From Plantago ovata (Eukaryota; Streptophyta; Magnoliopsida; Lamiales; Plantaginaceae): DNA of 64,000 nt. Below are positions 46,878-57,805 of this stretch, in pieces. How positions within the stretch are numbered: position 1 is the first letter of the stretch; each line of letters begins with the position of its first letter. The position numbers were made by a program, and so were the translations under genes. The notes below the pieces were generated by a model, which did no database searches, was not told the DNA's origin, and was given only the letters and a program-made list of their open reading frames with translations. The stretch spans positions 107,817,982-107,881,981 of the forward strand of contig CM051457.1 of NCBI GenBank assembly GCA_028274465.1, given 5' to 3'.

Positions 46878-49800
46878 CTAGGAGTAGTACTTTCTCAGAT
46901 TCTTGATGTTCCATGGTCGGTCTACACGATTTCCTTCGAGGTCTTCGAGCCTGTAGCTTCCGTTGGAAAGTGCTTCGATAACTCTGAAAGGCCCTTTCCA
47001 CGGTTCTTGAAATTTTCCCACGTTTTCGAGGACATCCGCCCTTCGCAGCACAAGATCTCCGACATTGAGGTCTCTCTTGATGAGCTTCTTGTTATAGGCC
47101 TTGGTCATCATAGCTTGGTACCTTAGCACCCGAGTCCTTACTTCTTCTCTCTTTGAATCTAACAAGTCCAGCTCCAGAGCTCGGGCCTCCCCATTGAGAT
47201 GGGGGTCATACTCCTTGATTCTTAGTGACTCGACGGCGATTTCGCATGGGATTACTGCTTCCGAACCATAGACCATGCAAAAAGGGGTTTCTCGGGTGGC
47301 CGTCCTTTGTGTCGTTCGATAGGCCCAAAGAACTCCGTGCAGTTCGTCAGCCCATTCGGCTTTCGACCGTCCTAGTCTTTTTTCGAGATTCTCAACGATA
47401 GTTCGATTAGTGACCTCTGTCTGTCCGTTGGCTTGCGGGTGTCCTACCGAAGTGAAACTTTGCTTGATCCCCAACTCCGTGCACCAAGCTCGCAACTTTT
47501 TCCCAGCGAACTGGGCTCCGTTATCGGATACGATGACTCGTGGAAGCTCGAATCGGCAGACGATATTTCTCCAGATGAAATCTCTCACAACTGTTTCGGT
47601 TATTTTTCCTACTGCTTCTGCTTCGACCCACTTTGAAAAATACTCCACCGCCACTATGAGGAATTTCTTCTGATTGGTGGACGTGGGGAGTTTTCCTACA
47701 ATGTCAATGCCCCATCTATCGAAAGGACAAGATATCGGAGTGGGGATAAGGGGTCCTCCCGGAGCCTTGCTGTTGCGCGCGAACCTTTGACATTCATCGC
47801 ATTTTTTGGTTCGAGCCTTCGAGTCCTTGATGATGGTGGGCCAGTAAAACCCTTGACGTCGAATTTTTTGGGCCAATGCCCTTCCCCCGGAGTGGTTTCC
47901 ACAGCTTCCGGCATGCACCTCTTCGAGTAGGCTCTGAGCTTCTTCCTTGTTGACGCACTTCAAGTGCGGTCCGTCGAACGATCTTTTATATAGATCGGAC
48001 CCATCCCAGAGAAAATATTGGGCTCTTCGCCCAAGCCTTCGGGCTTTCCTTCGGTCCTGGGGATCACCCCTTGTTTGTAGAGCTGTAAAAAGAGAAATAT
48101 CCCCGTGATTGGGGGGTGAGTTCCTTGATTGGGGAATAATTGAGACTATACTTGGTAGTTTCGTGGGTGGCTTCGATTTTACTACCTTGATGTCCGCCAA
48201 CCATTCGCGGTCGGAGTCAAGGGTATTAACTTCGATGCCCTTTTGCCTTTTGAGTTTGTCAACTCCAATGGCGGGTTGTTGCACCGTCATGAGGGTGACC
48301 TGGTTGTGATAACATGTTTCATAAGGTTTAGTGAAATGGATCCGTTTTCCACGGACCGATTTGATTTGTTCGGGGTAGGAACATACCTGTCGGGTGGCAA
48401 TTGTTTGTGATGCACTTCCGAACTTTGCTAGGCCATCCGCAACTTGGTTGAGCGTTCGAGATATTTGTGATATTTCGACGCTTTGGAACCTTGGGATGAT
48501 GTTTTTGAGTTCAGCTAAGTATAGCTTCATGGGTTCTTCCTTCGCTTCGAATACTCCCGCATGTTGTTGGGCCACTAATTGCGAATCAGTGTACAGATGT
48601 ACGTGTCGGGCTCCTCCTTCGAGTGATAGTCGAAGGCCTAGGAGTGCGGCTTCGTACTCCGCTTCGTTGTTGGTCGCGGGGAAAGCGAGGCGTACGGCGA
48701 AATCCACTTCAACCCCTAGGGGGTCGATCATGTGAATCCCTACTCCCCCTTGGCCCCTAGTGGACGAACCGTCGACGTAAATTTCCCATCTTGGTTCCAT
48801 ATTTTGGCCCTTGGCGAGTGCTTCGATGGTATGCACATACTCGATTTCCTCGTTAACTCCGAGGAAGAAATCCGCGATTACTTGCGCCTTTTTGCCATTT
48901 GGGGCTTGGAATTCGAGGGCGTACTCCATGAGTTCGACAGCCCACTTCACTAGCCGACCCGATAGATCGGGCTTTCCTAGGATCCTCTTCAAGGGGTGGG
49001 ACGTTAAGACCACAATTTCGTGAGCTTGAAAGTAGGGTCGAAGACGTCGGGATGCCAACACTACGCAATAGGCGAGCTTTTCGATATCCAAGTAATTCAG
49101 TTCGGCTTTAGTGAGTACCTTGCTCAAGTAGTAGATCGGCTGGTGTTGGTTTCCCTCTAGTCTTACCAATACCGAACTCACCACCTCTTGAGAGATGGCT
49201 ACGTGTAGGTACAAGGTGTCTCCTTCTTTCGGTTTCGAGAGTAGTGGGGGTCTCGAAAGGTGGCTTTTGAGGTCCTCCAAAGCTTTTTCGGTTTCTTCGC
49301 TCAATTCGAAATTCTTGCTGTTCCGGAGCACTTTGAGGAAAGGGAGACTTTTTTCTCCGGATCTAGCAATGAAGCGACTTAGGGCAATGACTCGTCCGAC
49401 TAGTTTTTGGACTTCATTGATGTTCCGCGGGCTGGGGAAATCTAGCACGGCTTTGATTTTGTCGGGGTTGGCCTCGATTCCTCTTTGGGTAACCATGTAC
49501 CCGAGAAACTTTCCTCCTTTGACACCGAAGGTGCACTTCGAGGGGTTGAGTTTCATACCGAATTTCCTCAAAATCTTGAAGCATCGACCCAAGTGTTCGA
49601 TGTGGTCTTTTGCTTCGAGGCTTTTTACCAGCATGTCATCAACGTATACTTCCATGGTTCGCCCGATCTCTTGCTCGAACATCATATTGACCAACCGTTG
49701 GTACGTCGCTCCGGCGTTTCGCAACCCGAAGGGCATGACTTTGAAAGAAAAGACCCCCGAATGTGTGGTGAAAGCCGTCTTATCTACATCTTCGCGGGCC

Positions 49801-52800
49801 ATGGGTACTCGGTAATAGCCTTGGAAAGCATCCACGAAGCTGAGGCGTTCGGCCCCTGCTGTCGAATCAACTAGCTGGTCGATTCGAGGCAATGGATAAG
49901 GGTCCCTCGGGCAGTGCTTGTTGAGATCGGTGAAATCATTGCACATCCTCCACTTTCCGTTTCCTTTCCCAACGAGGACAACGTTGCATAACCAATCGGA
50001 GAACTTAGTGGGTCGGATGTGTCCTGCCTTGAGCAATTTCGCAACCTCTTCATCAATAATCAAGTTCTTCTCTCGGCTAAAATTTCTCTGTCTCTGGCTG
50101 ATGGGCTTAGCCTTGGGATTCACATTGAGTCGGTGCACGATGATGCGAGGATCAATCTCTTTCAAGTCTGCCGTTCCCCATGCGAAAACATCTGAGTTCG
50201 TTCTCAGGAAGAGGATTAGAGCCAATTCGAGGTCTTCCGGCAAGTCGTCCGCAATTTTGGTGGTTCGACCCATGGACTCCTCGAAAAGGTGGAGGTCCCT
50301 TACTTCGGAACATGGTTCGATGTGCTCCTCTGTTCGATGGCCGAAATCGAATTGGTCGTTGTCGATGATGAGGCACTGCTTCTTCGAGGGGGGAGTATCG
50401 AAAGTTTCGACCCTGGTTGGTGGTTGGTTGATTTCGAGTCTTTGGGTTGGGGGTTGGGTGGATGCGCAGTAGCATTCCCATGCTTCCTTCGGGTCACCTT
50501 TGACTTCCCCTACACCGCATTCTGTAGGGAATTTCATCTTAAGGTGGTACGTAGATGCGACGGCCTGGAATTGGTTGATGCCTGGTCTTCCGAAAAGCAC
50601 GTTGTAGCCCATGGGATCGTCCACTACCACGTATTGGCAATTGTACGTGGCCCTGGTGGGCTTGGTTCCCATGGAGGTGACTAGCCAGATGGTTCCTAGT
50701 GGTTTGACCACGGATCCTCCGAAACCTGAAAGCTGAGTTGAAACCTCCGAGAAGCCCTGTCTCCCGATCTTCATTTTTTCCAAAGTGGCGGTGGTGATCA
50801 CATTCACTGAACTCCCGGTATCAACAAGGATCTTTCTCACTGGGAAACCCGATATGACCATCGAAACGACAAGGGGGAAATTCGGGTCTTGACTCCGGGT
50901 CACCTCTGGGGGAGGGACATCGGACCCATCGAAAGTTAGTATCGAACTATGTACCTCGAGGCTTCCTACATTGAAGGTGGGTGACCCTTCGGCGTAGGCA
51001 TTACGCATCCGGCGTGCGGTTCGGTTCCTTTCCTTTCGAGAATCTCCTCCCGTTGGGCCTCCCGCGATGTACCGGATCTCATCGTAGATGGGATCATTTT
51101 CAGAATTAAATCCTTCGATCCGAGTTTCCTTCGACTCCCGATAAACATCCGATTGCATGGGCAAAGGGGATCGAAGGGGAGCTGGACGGACTATCTCTGA
51201 TTTCCTTTTGCTCACGGGCCTTATTGTAAGGACCCCGTTCTTGTTTGTGTACTCCTCTGCGTACCCTTCAACCACAATTCGGTCCAGCTCCTCATTGAGT
51301 TCGATACACCGGTCGGTGGCGTGTCCCGACTGTTTGTGGAACTCGCAAAATTCTTCGGATCTCCTGGTGGTGTTTGTTTCTCTATGCTTCTTGGGCCATC
51401 GAATGAAAGAAGAGCCTTCAAAAAGTGTGAAGACTTGCCGTTGGGGATACCGAATGGGCCTTGGACTTTTCCGGGGTAGGCGTCTTTCGCCGTACCCTCG
51501 GTCCCTGGGCGGATCCTTCGCGGGTCCTCTTTCTTCTTTCACAGTGGTTTTGCCTCTATCTTGCTTTGAACCTCGAGGGGGGGTTTCTTCTTTGTCCCGA
51601 GTTGGGGATGTTCCGAAAGCTAGCCTAGCTTCCTTATTCATTCTCTCTTCCTCGATATACTTGTTCACAATGTTGGATAGAGCTTCGGCTGTTTCCGGCA
51701 TTTCTCTCGATACTTCGGAGGCTAGGCCCCTATTCCGAGTGTTCGTAAAAAGGGTTTGCCTTCGGAAGTTCATGGGATGGTCATCCACTTGTAGTGCCAC
51801 CGCGTTGAATCGTTGCCACCATCGTCGGAGGGGCTCATCCTTCCTTTGGATAATGTCCTGCAAACAGCTGCTGGATTGCCGAGATTTCTTGTAGTCGGTG
51901 AAGTGTCCAAGGAAAGCATGTACTAAGTCCGAATAGGATCTGATGGACCCTTCGGGCATATTGTAGTACCATTCGGTGGCTACCCCTTCGAGGGTACCGG
52001 GGAAGACAATCACCATTCCCTTCTCGTCGTGTCCGTAAGTTTGCATCATGTTCTCGAATCTCACTCTGTGTTCGTGGGGACATGTCACTCCAGAGTACTT
52101 GGGGAGATTTTTGGGGATCTTTCGGTCCGTTGGGATCGAATGACTCATAAGTCGCGAAGATAATGGGTTCGGGGCTAGACCCTTATCGCGTCCGGAGGAT
52201 GTTTTGGTCGCGTGATACTTTCGTGCTTCTCGTTCGTCCCTTCTCCTCAGGTCATCGGTATCGTGACGGGGTCTCTTCGAGTCACGAGTTTCCTGCTTCT
52301 TGCGGTCATGCGCACGAAGTAACTCTTCGTACTTTTCCCTTTTTCGCTCGAGCGTTCGTCGGTCATGGTCAGAGCAGTCGTCGTCCGATATTTCCAAAAC
52401 ATCCTCAGGTATTGAGTGGAGAGGGTAGGTTCGAGGGTTCTTCTCTCGTGTCGAACCTTTACCCTTGTTCCAGTCGTTTCCTCGTGGGGTAACGATTGAG
52501 CTCCCCGCGCTAGTTCCCGTGCTTTGGGGGGCGGGTTCTCGTCTCTTATCGGTAGACTTCGAGATCCCATCGGAGTGTTTACTTCGAGTGGAAGCACTTC
52601 GGGCTGAACCGCTCTCGGCGAGCTTTGTCGGAGGTGGTCGGCTACGGTCGCTCCGAGTGGGAGCCTTTTCAGCGGGCTTTTTTGGAGGTAGTCGGCGGTC
52701 GACCACGTCCTCGCATACGCTCCGCACAAGCTTTGCTAATTGTTCTTCCGTCATTAAAATTTGTGGTGCCGCCTTGTCGGGTTCCCGCGCCGAGGTGCCT

Positions 52801-52970
52801 CCGGAGTGGGAAGGCGACGCGGGGGGAGTAGGGTCAGGGGAGACTTCGTCCTCTTCTCGCTCTGAGGTGTTGCTGTTTGCTGTATCTTCTAGGTCCTTGG
52901 GGTCTGTGATAGTGTCGTCTTGATCCTTGGTGGTGGTTCCCGGTTGCTTCCCGATTTTCCGTTTTGCCAT
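46878..52970 (-). CDS. Ty3 gag-pol polyprotein, intact (2030 aa)
   Basis: One open frame from ATG 52970. Domains in order: an acidic/basic low-complexity N-terminus; gag (about residues 285-470); a zinc knuckle CEFHKQSGHATDRC; an aspartic protease with LVDTGSSVN (near 718); reverse transcriptase with YVDDM (near 1110); RNase H; a second archaeal-type RNase H with YVDGSS (near 1399); and integrase with an HHCC zinc domain (about 1690-1735) and the DDE core (GIDIVG near 1756, VSDNGAQF, ANGQTE near 1849). A chromodomain is not apparent. All catalytic motifs look intact. The second RNase H places it in the Tat lineage. The protein copies and integrates the element. Confidence 0.95.
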   Translation of the reverse strand: MAKRKIGKQPGTTTKDQDDTITDPKDLEDTANSNTSEREEDEVSPDPTPPASPSHSGGTSAREPDKAAPQILMTEEQLAKLVRSVCEDVVDRRLPPKKPAEKAPTRSDRSRPPPTKLAESGSARSASTRSKHSDGISKSTDKRREPAPQSTGTSAGSSIVTPRGNDWNKGKGSTREKNPRTYPLHSIPEDVLEISDDDCSDHDRRTLERKREKYEELLRAHDRKKQETRDSKRPRHDTDDLRRRDEREARKYHATKTSSGRDKGLAPNPLSSRLMSHSIPTDRKIPKNLPKYSGVTCPHEHRVRFENMMQTYGHDEKGMVIVFPGTLEGVATEWYYNMPEGSIRSYSDLVHAFLGHFTDYKKSRQSSSCLQDIIQRKDEPLRRWWQRFNAVALQVDDHPMNFRRQTLFTNTRNRGLASEVSREMPETAEALSNIVNKYIEEERMNKEARLAFGTSPTRDKEETPPRGSKQDRGKTTVKEERGPAKDPPRDRGYGERRLPRKSPRPIRYPQRQVFTLFEGSSFIRWPKKHRETNTTRRSEEFCEFHKQSGHATDRCIELNEELDRIVVEGYAEEYTNKNGVLTIRPVSKRKSEIVRPAPLRSPLPMQSDVYRESKETRIEGFNSENDPIYDEIRYIAGGPTGGDSRKERNRTARRMRNAYAEGSPTFNVGSLEVHSSILTFDGSDVPPPEVTRSQDPNFPLVVSMVISGFPVRKILVDTGSSVNVITTATLEKMKIGRQGFSEVSTQLSGFGGSVVKPLGTIWLVTSMGTKPTRATYNCQYVVVDDPMGYNVLFGRPGINQFQAVASTYHLKMKFPTECGVGEVKGDPKEAWECYCASTQPPTQRLEINQPPTRVETFDTPPSKKQCLIIDNDQFDFGHRTEEHIEPCSEVRDLHLFEESMGRTTKIADDLPEDLELALILFLRTNSDVFAWGTADLKEIDPRIIVHRLNVNPKAKPISQRQRNFSREKNLIIDEEVAKLLKAGHIRPTKFSDWLCNVVLVGKGNGKWRMCNDFTDLNKHCPRDPYPLPRIDQLVDSTAGAERLSFVDAFQGYYRVPMAREDVDKTAFTTHSGVFSFKVMPFGLRNAGATYQRLVNMMFEQEIGRTMEVYVDDMLVKSLEAKDHIEHLGRCFKILRKFGMKLNPSKCTFGVKGGKFLGYMVTQRGIEANPDKIKAVLDFPSPRNINEVQKLVGRVIALSRFIARSGEKSLPFLKVLRNSKNFELSEETEKALEDLKSHLSRPPLLSKPKEGDTLYLHVAISQEVVSSVLVRLEGNQHQPIYYLSKVLTKAELNYLDIEKLAYCVVLASRRLRPYFQAHEIVVLTSHPLKRILGKPDLSGRLVKWAVELMEYALEFQAPNGKKAQVIADFFLGVNEEIEYVHTIEALAKGQNMEPRWEIYVDGSSTRGQGGVGIHMIDPLGVEVDFAVRLAFPATNNEAEYEAALLGLRLSLEGGARHVHLYTDSQLVAQQHAGVFEAKEEPMKLYLAELKNIIPRFQSVEISQISRTLNQVADGLAKFGSASQTIATRQVCSYPEQIKSVRGKRIHFTKPYETCYHNQVTLMTVQQPAIGVDKLKRQKGIEVNTLDSDREWLADIKVVKSKPPTKLPSIVSIIPQSRNSPPNHGDISLFTALQTRGDPQDRRKARRLGRRAQYFLWDGSDLYKRSFDGPHLKCVNKEEAQSLLEEVHAGSCGNHSGGRALAQKIRRQGFYWPTIIKDSKARTKKCDECQRFARNSKAPGGPLIPTPISCPFDRWGIDIVGKLPTSTNQKKFLIVAVEYFSKWVEAEAVGKITETVVRDFIWRNIVCRFELPRVIVSDNGAQFAGKKLRAWCTELGIKQSFTSVGHPQANGQTEVTNRTIVENLEKRLGRSKAEWADELHGVLWAYRTTQRTATRETPFCMVYGSEAVIPCEIAVESLRIKEYDPHLNGEARALELDLLDSKREEVRTRVLRYQAMMTKAYNKKLIKRDLNVGDLVLRRADVLENVGKFQEPWKGPFRVIEALSNGSYRLEDLEGNRVDRPWNIKNLRKYYS

Positions 52971-52986
52971 GGCTTTTCGTCACCGT

Positions 52987-53004
52987 TTCCCACAGACGGC
53001 GCCA
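52987..53004 (-). other. Primer binding site of the intact Ty3 element
   Basis: TGGCGCCGTCTGTGGGAA on the minus strand, three bases inside the LTR, identical to the site in the element at the left edge. Confidence 0.8.
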
Positions 53005-53007
53005 AGA

Positions 53008-53508
53008 TGATGAAGGTAAAACCGGTTAGAGAGTTTATATCATCATCTCTCGATCCATGGAAGCTGATGGAAGGAGTATTTTGAGTGTGGACGGAGATGA
53101 GTGCCTGCAAAATGAGGGGAAAGTAAGGGGGAGGGGACTTAGCTCCGGCCTACCGAAGTTAGACCGGTGAGCAAGTTAATGTGTTGAGAAGTGAAAAGTG
53201 GAATAGTAATGACTGAATGACACGAGTAATAAATGAGGACATATATATAGGATACGGTAGAGGTCCCACATTTTCTCTAGGTGTTCGACCGGAGTGGATG
53301 GTCTCTTTATTCGGCAGTTGTTCGACCCTTATAGTCGTTCGACTAGGGGAAGTGCTCCTCGTTCGACCCCTACAGTCGTTCGACCCAAGTGGATTATGGG
53401 CTGCCGGGGGAAAGTCTCGTAATCTTCGACGGGTCACAGCGGGTGTACACGTTCGAGTCCTAGATAGGGTTGTTCGACTGGTAGCTTGTATCACTTATCC
53501 CCATATCA
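53008..53508 (-). repeat. 5' LTR of the intact Ty3 element
   Basis: 501 bp. A TATA-like ATATATATA lies at 53241-53249, suitable for the element promoter. Short frames inside (111 and 105 codons) occur identically in both LTRs and are not genes. Confidence 0.95.
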
Positions 53509-53513
53509 CTTTC

Positions 53514-56500
53514 AATTTCTCGGTTCCATGTATACCGGTATACTGAATAATCAAATCTCTTTATTTGACTCAATATTGATCATGGATATCTGAATATATT
53601 TTATGGAGGTACCATTTCCATATCGATAAGCCATCTATTATTATTTCAGATATCTCAATATATGGGCATCACTTATATATGCCTAGCTATTTTGATCTTG
53701 AGAGTACCAACTGCATTTGCCATTATTTTTGTAATGATGGAACCACATAATTTAAATCTTGCACTTCCGGTGCATGAATCACAATCGGCAAGATATTCAA
53801 TTATCAACACATGTCATATATATAACTGATATGTAGCTCGGTATGCCACAAATAGGGTCATAGTTGTCCACATTCAAATTATATAATTTCATGTTTGAAA
53901 TATTGAAATAGTAACATGAAGCTGAAAATTGCAATTCGTATTTTAGTTCAAGTTTGAACTCTCAGATATATGGGGATCAATGCACTCTATGAATTTGTTT
54001 TGATCAGCTTGTCATGTTCTCTCTCCCCCCTAAGCTGGGAAAAACTAATTCAAAGGATTAGTATTATTGGGGCTCATAATAATATTATCATGCCCAACTT
54101 AGATAATTATATACTCATACTTCTGTTTAATAGGCTTTATGTATGAGTTCTCTTCAGGAGAAAAATATGGGAGTGTGTAAATCTAGCAGTTGGGTTTCCG
54201 GTGTGCTGAACATAAATTTACCCCAAATAGGAGATCGAATAAACTCAACTTTTAATATAGCTGTTGTAGTGGTATTCTAGCCACATTAATAAATTTATGA
54301 TTGCAACATTGCTCATTATATGATCTCCATTATCATGCTTAATCTCGAGTTGTGTCTTGCCACTCGTATAGTATTAATTTCAACACGAGAAAGCTTTCAG
54401 CACATAATCATATTCATATGAGGAAACTTCAGGTTTCTTATAAACGGGTAATTTTGTACCCGGATGGCCATATTTGTCACATCTATGTCATTTTTCATGA
54501 CTTTATATGCGATATAGTTGCTTGTGCATGCATGCCAAACTTATAGTTTGCTCCAATTTACAAATGGTTAATTTCAATACGATGCTCGTACACAATATAT
54601 GTTTGAATTTGGCCATAATGATGTGACATTATACGAGTCATTGTCTATGACATATTGGCAAGACAATATCCAACTTCTTCAGGAAGTGGGTCTAATTTGT
54701 GATCTTCTTGGCACAATTTTCCAAGTAATTTATTGTGCTCTTCACAATGATTACTCCCCTGGAACCTTTAATTATTCTCACAAGAATATTGGAATGAGTG
54801 GATACTTTCAAACTTTAGGAATATTGAAATCAGTATACTCATGGATTTCTCTTTCACTTGAGGTGAAAATAGCATCAATGACACTGGTGAATTACTTGTT
54901 GCACCATGTATAAAATCTAAAAACTCACATTTCACTTCAGGGAATGGAGATTGGATAAATTTGATATCAACCAATATGATAACTATGTGAATTCCTTTCT
55001 CAATATCGAGAGTATATGTGTGTTATCTTTCTTTCATTTTGAGAATATGATACTCAATGATTTTCATTCATAAGAGATGCTCAATATTCAATAGCCTCAT
55101 CAATTGATTTCTTGTATCACCAAAATAATACTTTCTCCCAACTTCAAGTTGACGAGATTGTTTATGATGTGCACATATCATGACATCACATTTCGTGCGC
55201 AATATTATTTACGCATAGTGATGCAATCCAGGGGCTAATCACAAATATTTTCTTCATCACATGAAGTGCATATTAACACTATGATATTTTCAAATCACTT
55301 ATGGTACATGGAATGTCCATAGTATGTAGCAACCATTTTCTTCGAGATATAATATAGTGATCATGGCTATTGGCATAAACTCTAATAGCAATTCAGATGC
55401 CTCAATTTGAAAAAATCGTTGATGTACATGAGGTACATTTAAAATCATCGTTGTACATAAAGTACATATTTGCCAAATGATCAATGATGGTTGGTGTCAA
55501 ATCTTTTCGATGATCACAAGTCACAACCATTCGTAATGTATGTCCAATCATTTCAGGAGTCTGATTTGTCAAATCAACTTGACATAAGCTGGACTAAAGC
55601 TCCAGAGATACACATCTTTTGTGATATATACACATGCATAGCAACTTCAGGTGCTAGCTTTATTTGATGTCTCATTTTAAGAAATGGACAAAGTGTATCT
55701 TACAAACCTAATTGATGGTTCAGATATATCCAATGAATTCGGGGATATAGTTTGTCAAATCAACTTGACATAAGCTGGGCTATTAGCTCCAAGGATACAT
55801 ATCTTTTGTGACATAAATATGTATAGCAACTTCAGGTGCTATATTTATTTGATGTCTCATTTTAATAAGTGGACAAAATTTATAGAATATCAATTATACC
55901 TTGCAAACCCATTTATGGTTTAGGTATCCAATCACTTCAGGGATTAGAGAAACATGATTTGTATCCATATAATATCTTGTTCAAATCCATATGTCATAGC
56001 AAGATGTCACATTTTAAGACATGGACAAACATTTTAAGTGTCAATAGTGTACCTCTGTATCTTGCGATCCTCCTCAAGTATCTCTAATCACTTCAGGGAA
56101 TAGATAAATTATACTATACAAGTTATTTCAATGATTCAGAATGATAAAAAATAAATAAATAAACTTATCTTTGATATAACTTATCCATGAATAATTTCTC
56201 CTGATGATGCACACGACAATATAAATCAGGGCATTAATCGTGTAGGCTCCATTAAATCAGTAATGCGAGTAGAGTTACATCAAGCGCCTTATGTATCAAT
56301 GCTTGAAAAACTCATCACGTACATATGCATAGAAAAATGTACCAAAAATATGTATTAGTAAATAAGAGTAATTAATATCAATAATTAACGTAAACAATAT
56401 CATCATGAATTTACTTGATGTCTTAATTAAAGTGGACTACTTAAACTGTACATGCTCTAGTGTAAACATACTATTATAATGATAATCCACTCAAACATAT

Positions 56501-57138
56501 CCTATAATATAGATACACATGCATTATTGATTCAAACGGCGAAACAGGAACCAAACAACAACAATTTGTAAACTCATGCAAATCTTTATGACTCAGCTTT
56601 TGCACATACTGGAACATAATTATGATTAGCATAGCATGATTAATCGTCACTGACTCACCAAAACTGTAAGCTACATCTTGTAAACAACAAAGGAACCCAG
56701 AACTACTAAAACAAGTACAGGAATAGCCAAATGGTTCATCATCAACTGAGTTTCATGAGGAAAACGTAGAAAATCACAGAACACAAGTTCTTTGACACAT
56801 ATATACTTTCAAAACACACATCCAAATCCAACCTCCTCTTAAACTATTGAATAACTTCAATAACTAAGCACATATTCTACTCCAAATAAAACGACGAGCT
56901 AAGGAATCATTAAATCTCAATATGAACATTATTACTAATTACTTAGGCTTTACAGGAACATTTGCATTTGCTGCAACAAGCTAAGATAGCCGAGAAAAGC
57001 ATAAGCTACATCTCATAAACTTTTAAGTTCAGCTGATCAACTACTTGAATCGGACGAATAGTTCATCACCAGAAGATTTTCATGAGAAATTTAAATAGAA
57101 CAAAAATTTCACCATCATAAGAAAGAAGATTGATATAC
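53514..57138. other. AT-rich old repeat region, non-coding
   Basis: No supported gene. The word CTTCAGG recurs about a dozen times, and imperfect units of about 180-190 bp (55555-55735, 55745-55920, part at 55960-56110) share GTCAAATCAACTTGACATAAGCTGG and TTTGATGTCTCATTTTAA. Similar weak duplication occurs at 56570-57090. It looks like an eroded transposable element or satellite that I cannot name; the Ty3 element inserted at its left side. Confidence 0.5.
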
Positions 57139-57298
57139 CGTTAAGCTTTTCTATGCTTCCGTCGAAGCGATTAATGGAGAAGCCTTGATCGGACGATTCG
57201 ATGGATGTGATCACAAATTTGTCGGAGAACTCCTTCAATTCGAGCTCGCTCCATAGCTTAAAATGATTGCTCTTCGTCGAATCAGTTTGGATTTCCAT
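57139..57298 (-). pseudogene. Orphan first exon resembling a SAC-domain phosphoinositide phosphatase
   Basis: From ATG 57298 a 53-codon exon (MEIQTDSTKSNHFKLW, then ELKEFSDKFVITSIESSDQGFS and RFDGSIEKL) ends at a donor-like G|GTATATC (57138). It resembles, from memory, the N-terminus of Arabidopsis SAC7/SAC8-type phosphatases. No following exon was found in the 3.6 kb of non-coding sequence downstream, so it is probably a gene fragment, or a gene cut by insertions. An LTR-like sequence lies just upstream (57615-57805). Confidence 0.45.
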
Positions 57299-57614
57299 CT
57301 TCGAAACAAATTGATTTTCGTGGATCAATGGTAATTGATCGAATCGAGTGTCGAGAAGTATTGCGATACTGCTGCGAATTGTAGTCAACGATTGATTGAA
57401 TAATGTTCAGTGATTGATGATGATGGTGGTGTACATGAAAGGATGCCGGAGTTTCAGAGGAATTAGCAGAAAGGTGATGTAATTTCGATTTTCAGGTAGT
57501 TTGATTGATTGTGGATGATGTTTGGAGATGAACGGATGGATTAGTCGGAAGTATGTGTCGTGGATGGAAGAATTAGTGAAGGAGGTAGTATACTCAGAAT
57601 TGATAGAGTCGTGC

Positions 57615-57805
57615 TGATAACGTATTGAATAATAACGGGAAGAGAATATATTATTCCTGGCATCAATATAAGAGTACATGGATAGTATATATACAAGTAG
57701 GAAAATATCTCTACTCTATCTGCAGAGTAACAACCTAGATAGATACACGTAACAAACTAGAGAGCTCAGTCAACTCTTGTTACATTCCTATAATTATCCA
57801 TAACA
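57615..57805 (-). repeat. LTR-like sequence, possibly copia-type
   Basis: 191 bp with TGATAACG...CCATAACA on the plus strand, that is TGTTATGG...CGTTATCA on the minus strand, followed by GCACGAC, a junction style seen in plant copia elements. No partner LTR and no target duplication were found, so the call is tentative. Confidence 0.4.

Larger units (their letters stand above)
40892..53508 (-). mobile_element. Complete young Ty3/Gypsy Tat-lineage (Retand-like) retrotransposon
   Basis: A 12,617-bp element with 501-bp LTRs at both ends that look identical, flanked by the perfect 5-bp duplication CTTTC (40887-40891 and 53509-53513). On the minus strand: LTR, primer site, an uninterrupted gag-pol frame, a 5.5-kb 3' region and LTR. 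The polyprotein has a second, archaeal-type RNase H domain and the 3' region has a gene on the opposite strand; both are hallmarks of the Tat lineage. LTR identity, an open pol and a clean duplication point to very recent insertion and possible present activity. Confidence 0.95.

Noticed and set aside
57407-57679. 90-codon minus-strand frame next to the LTR-like sequence
   Set aside because: It spans the LTR border, has no gag or gene similarity and is probably leader sequence.
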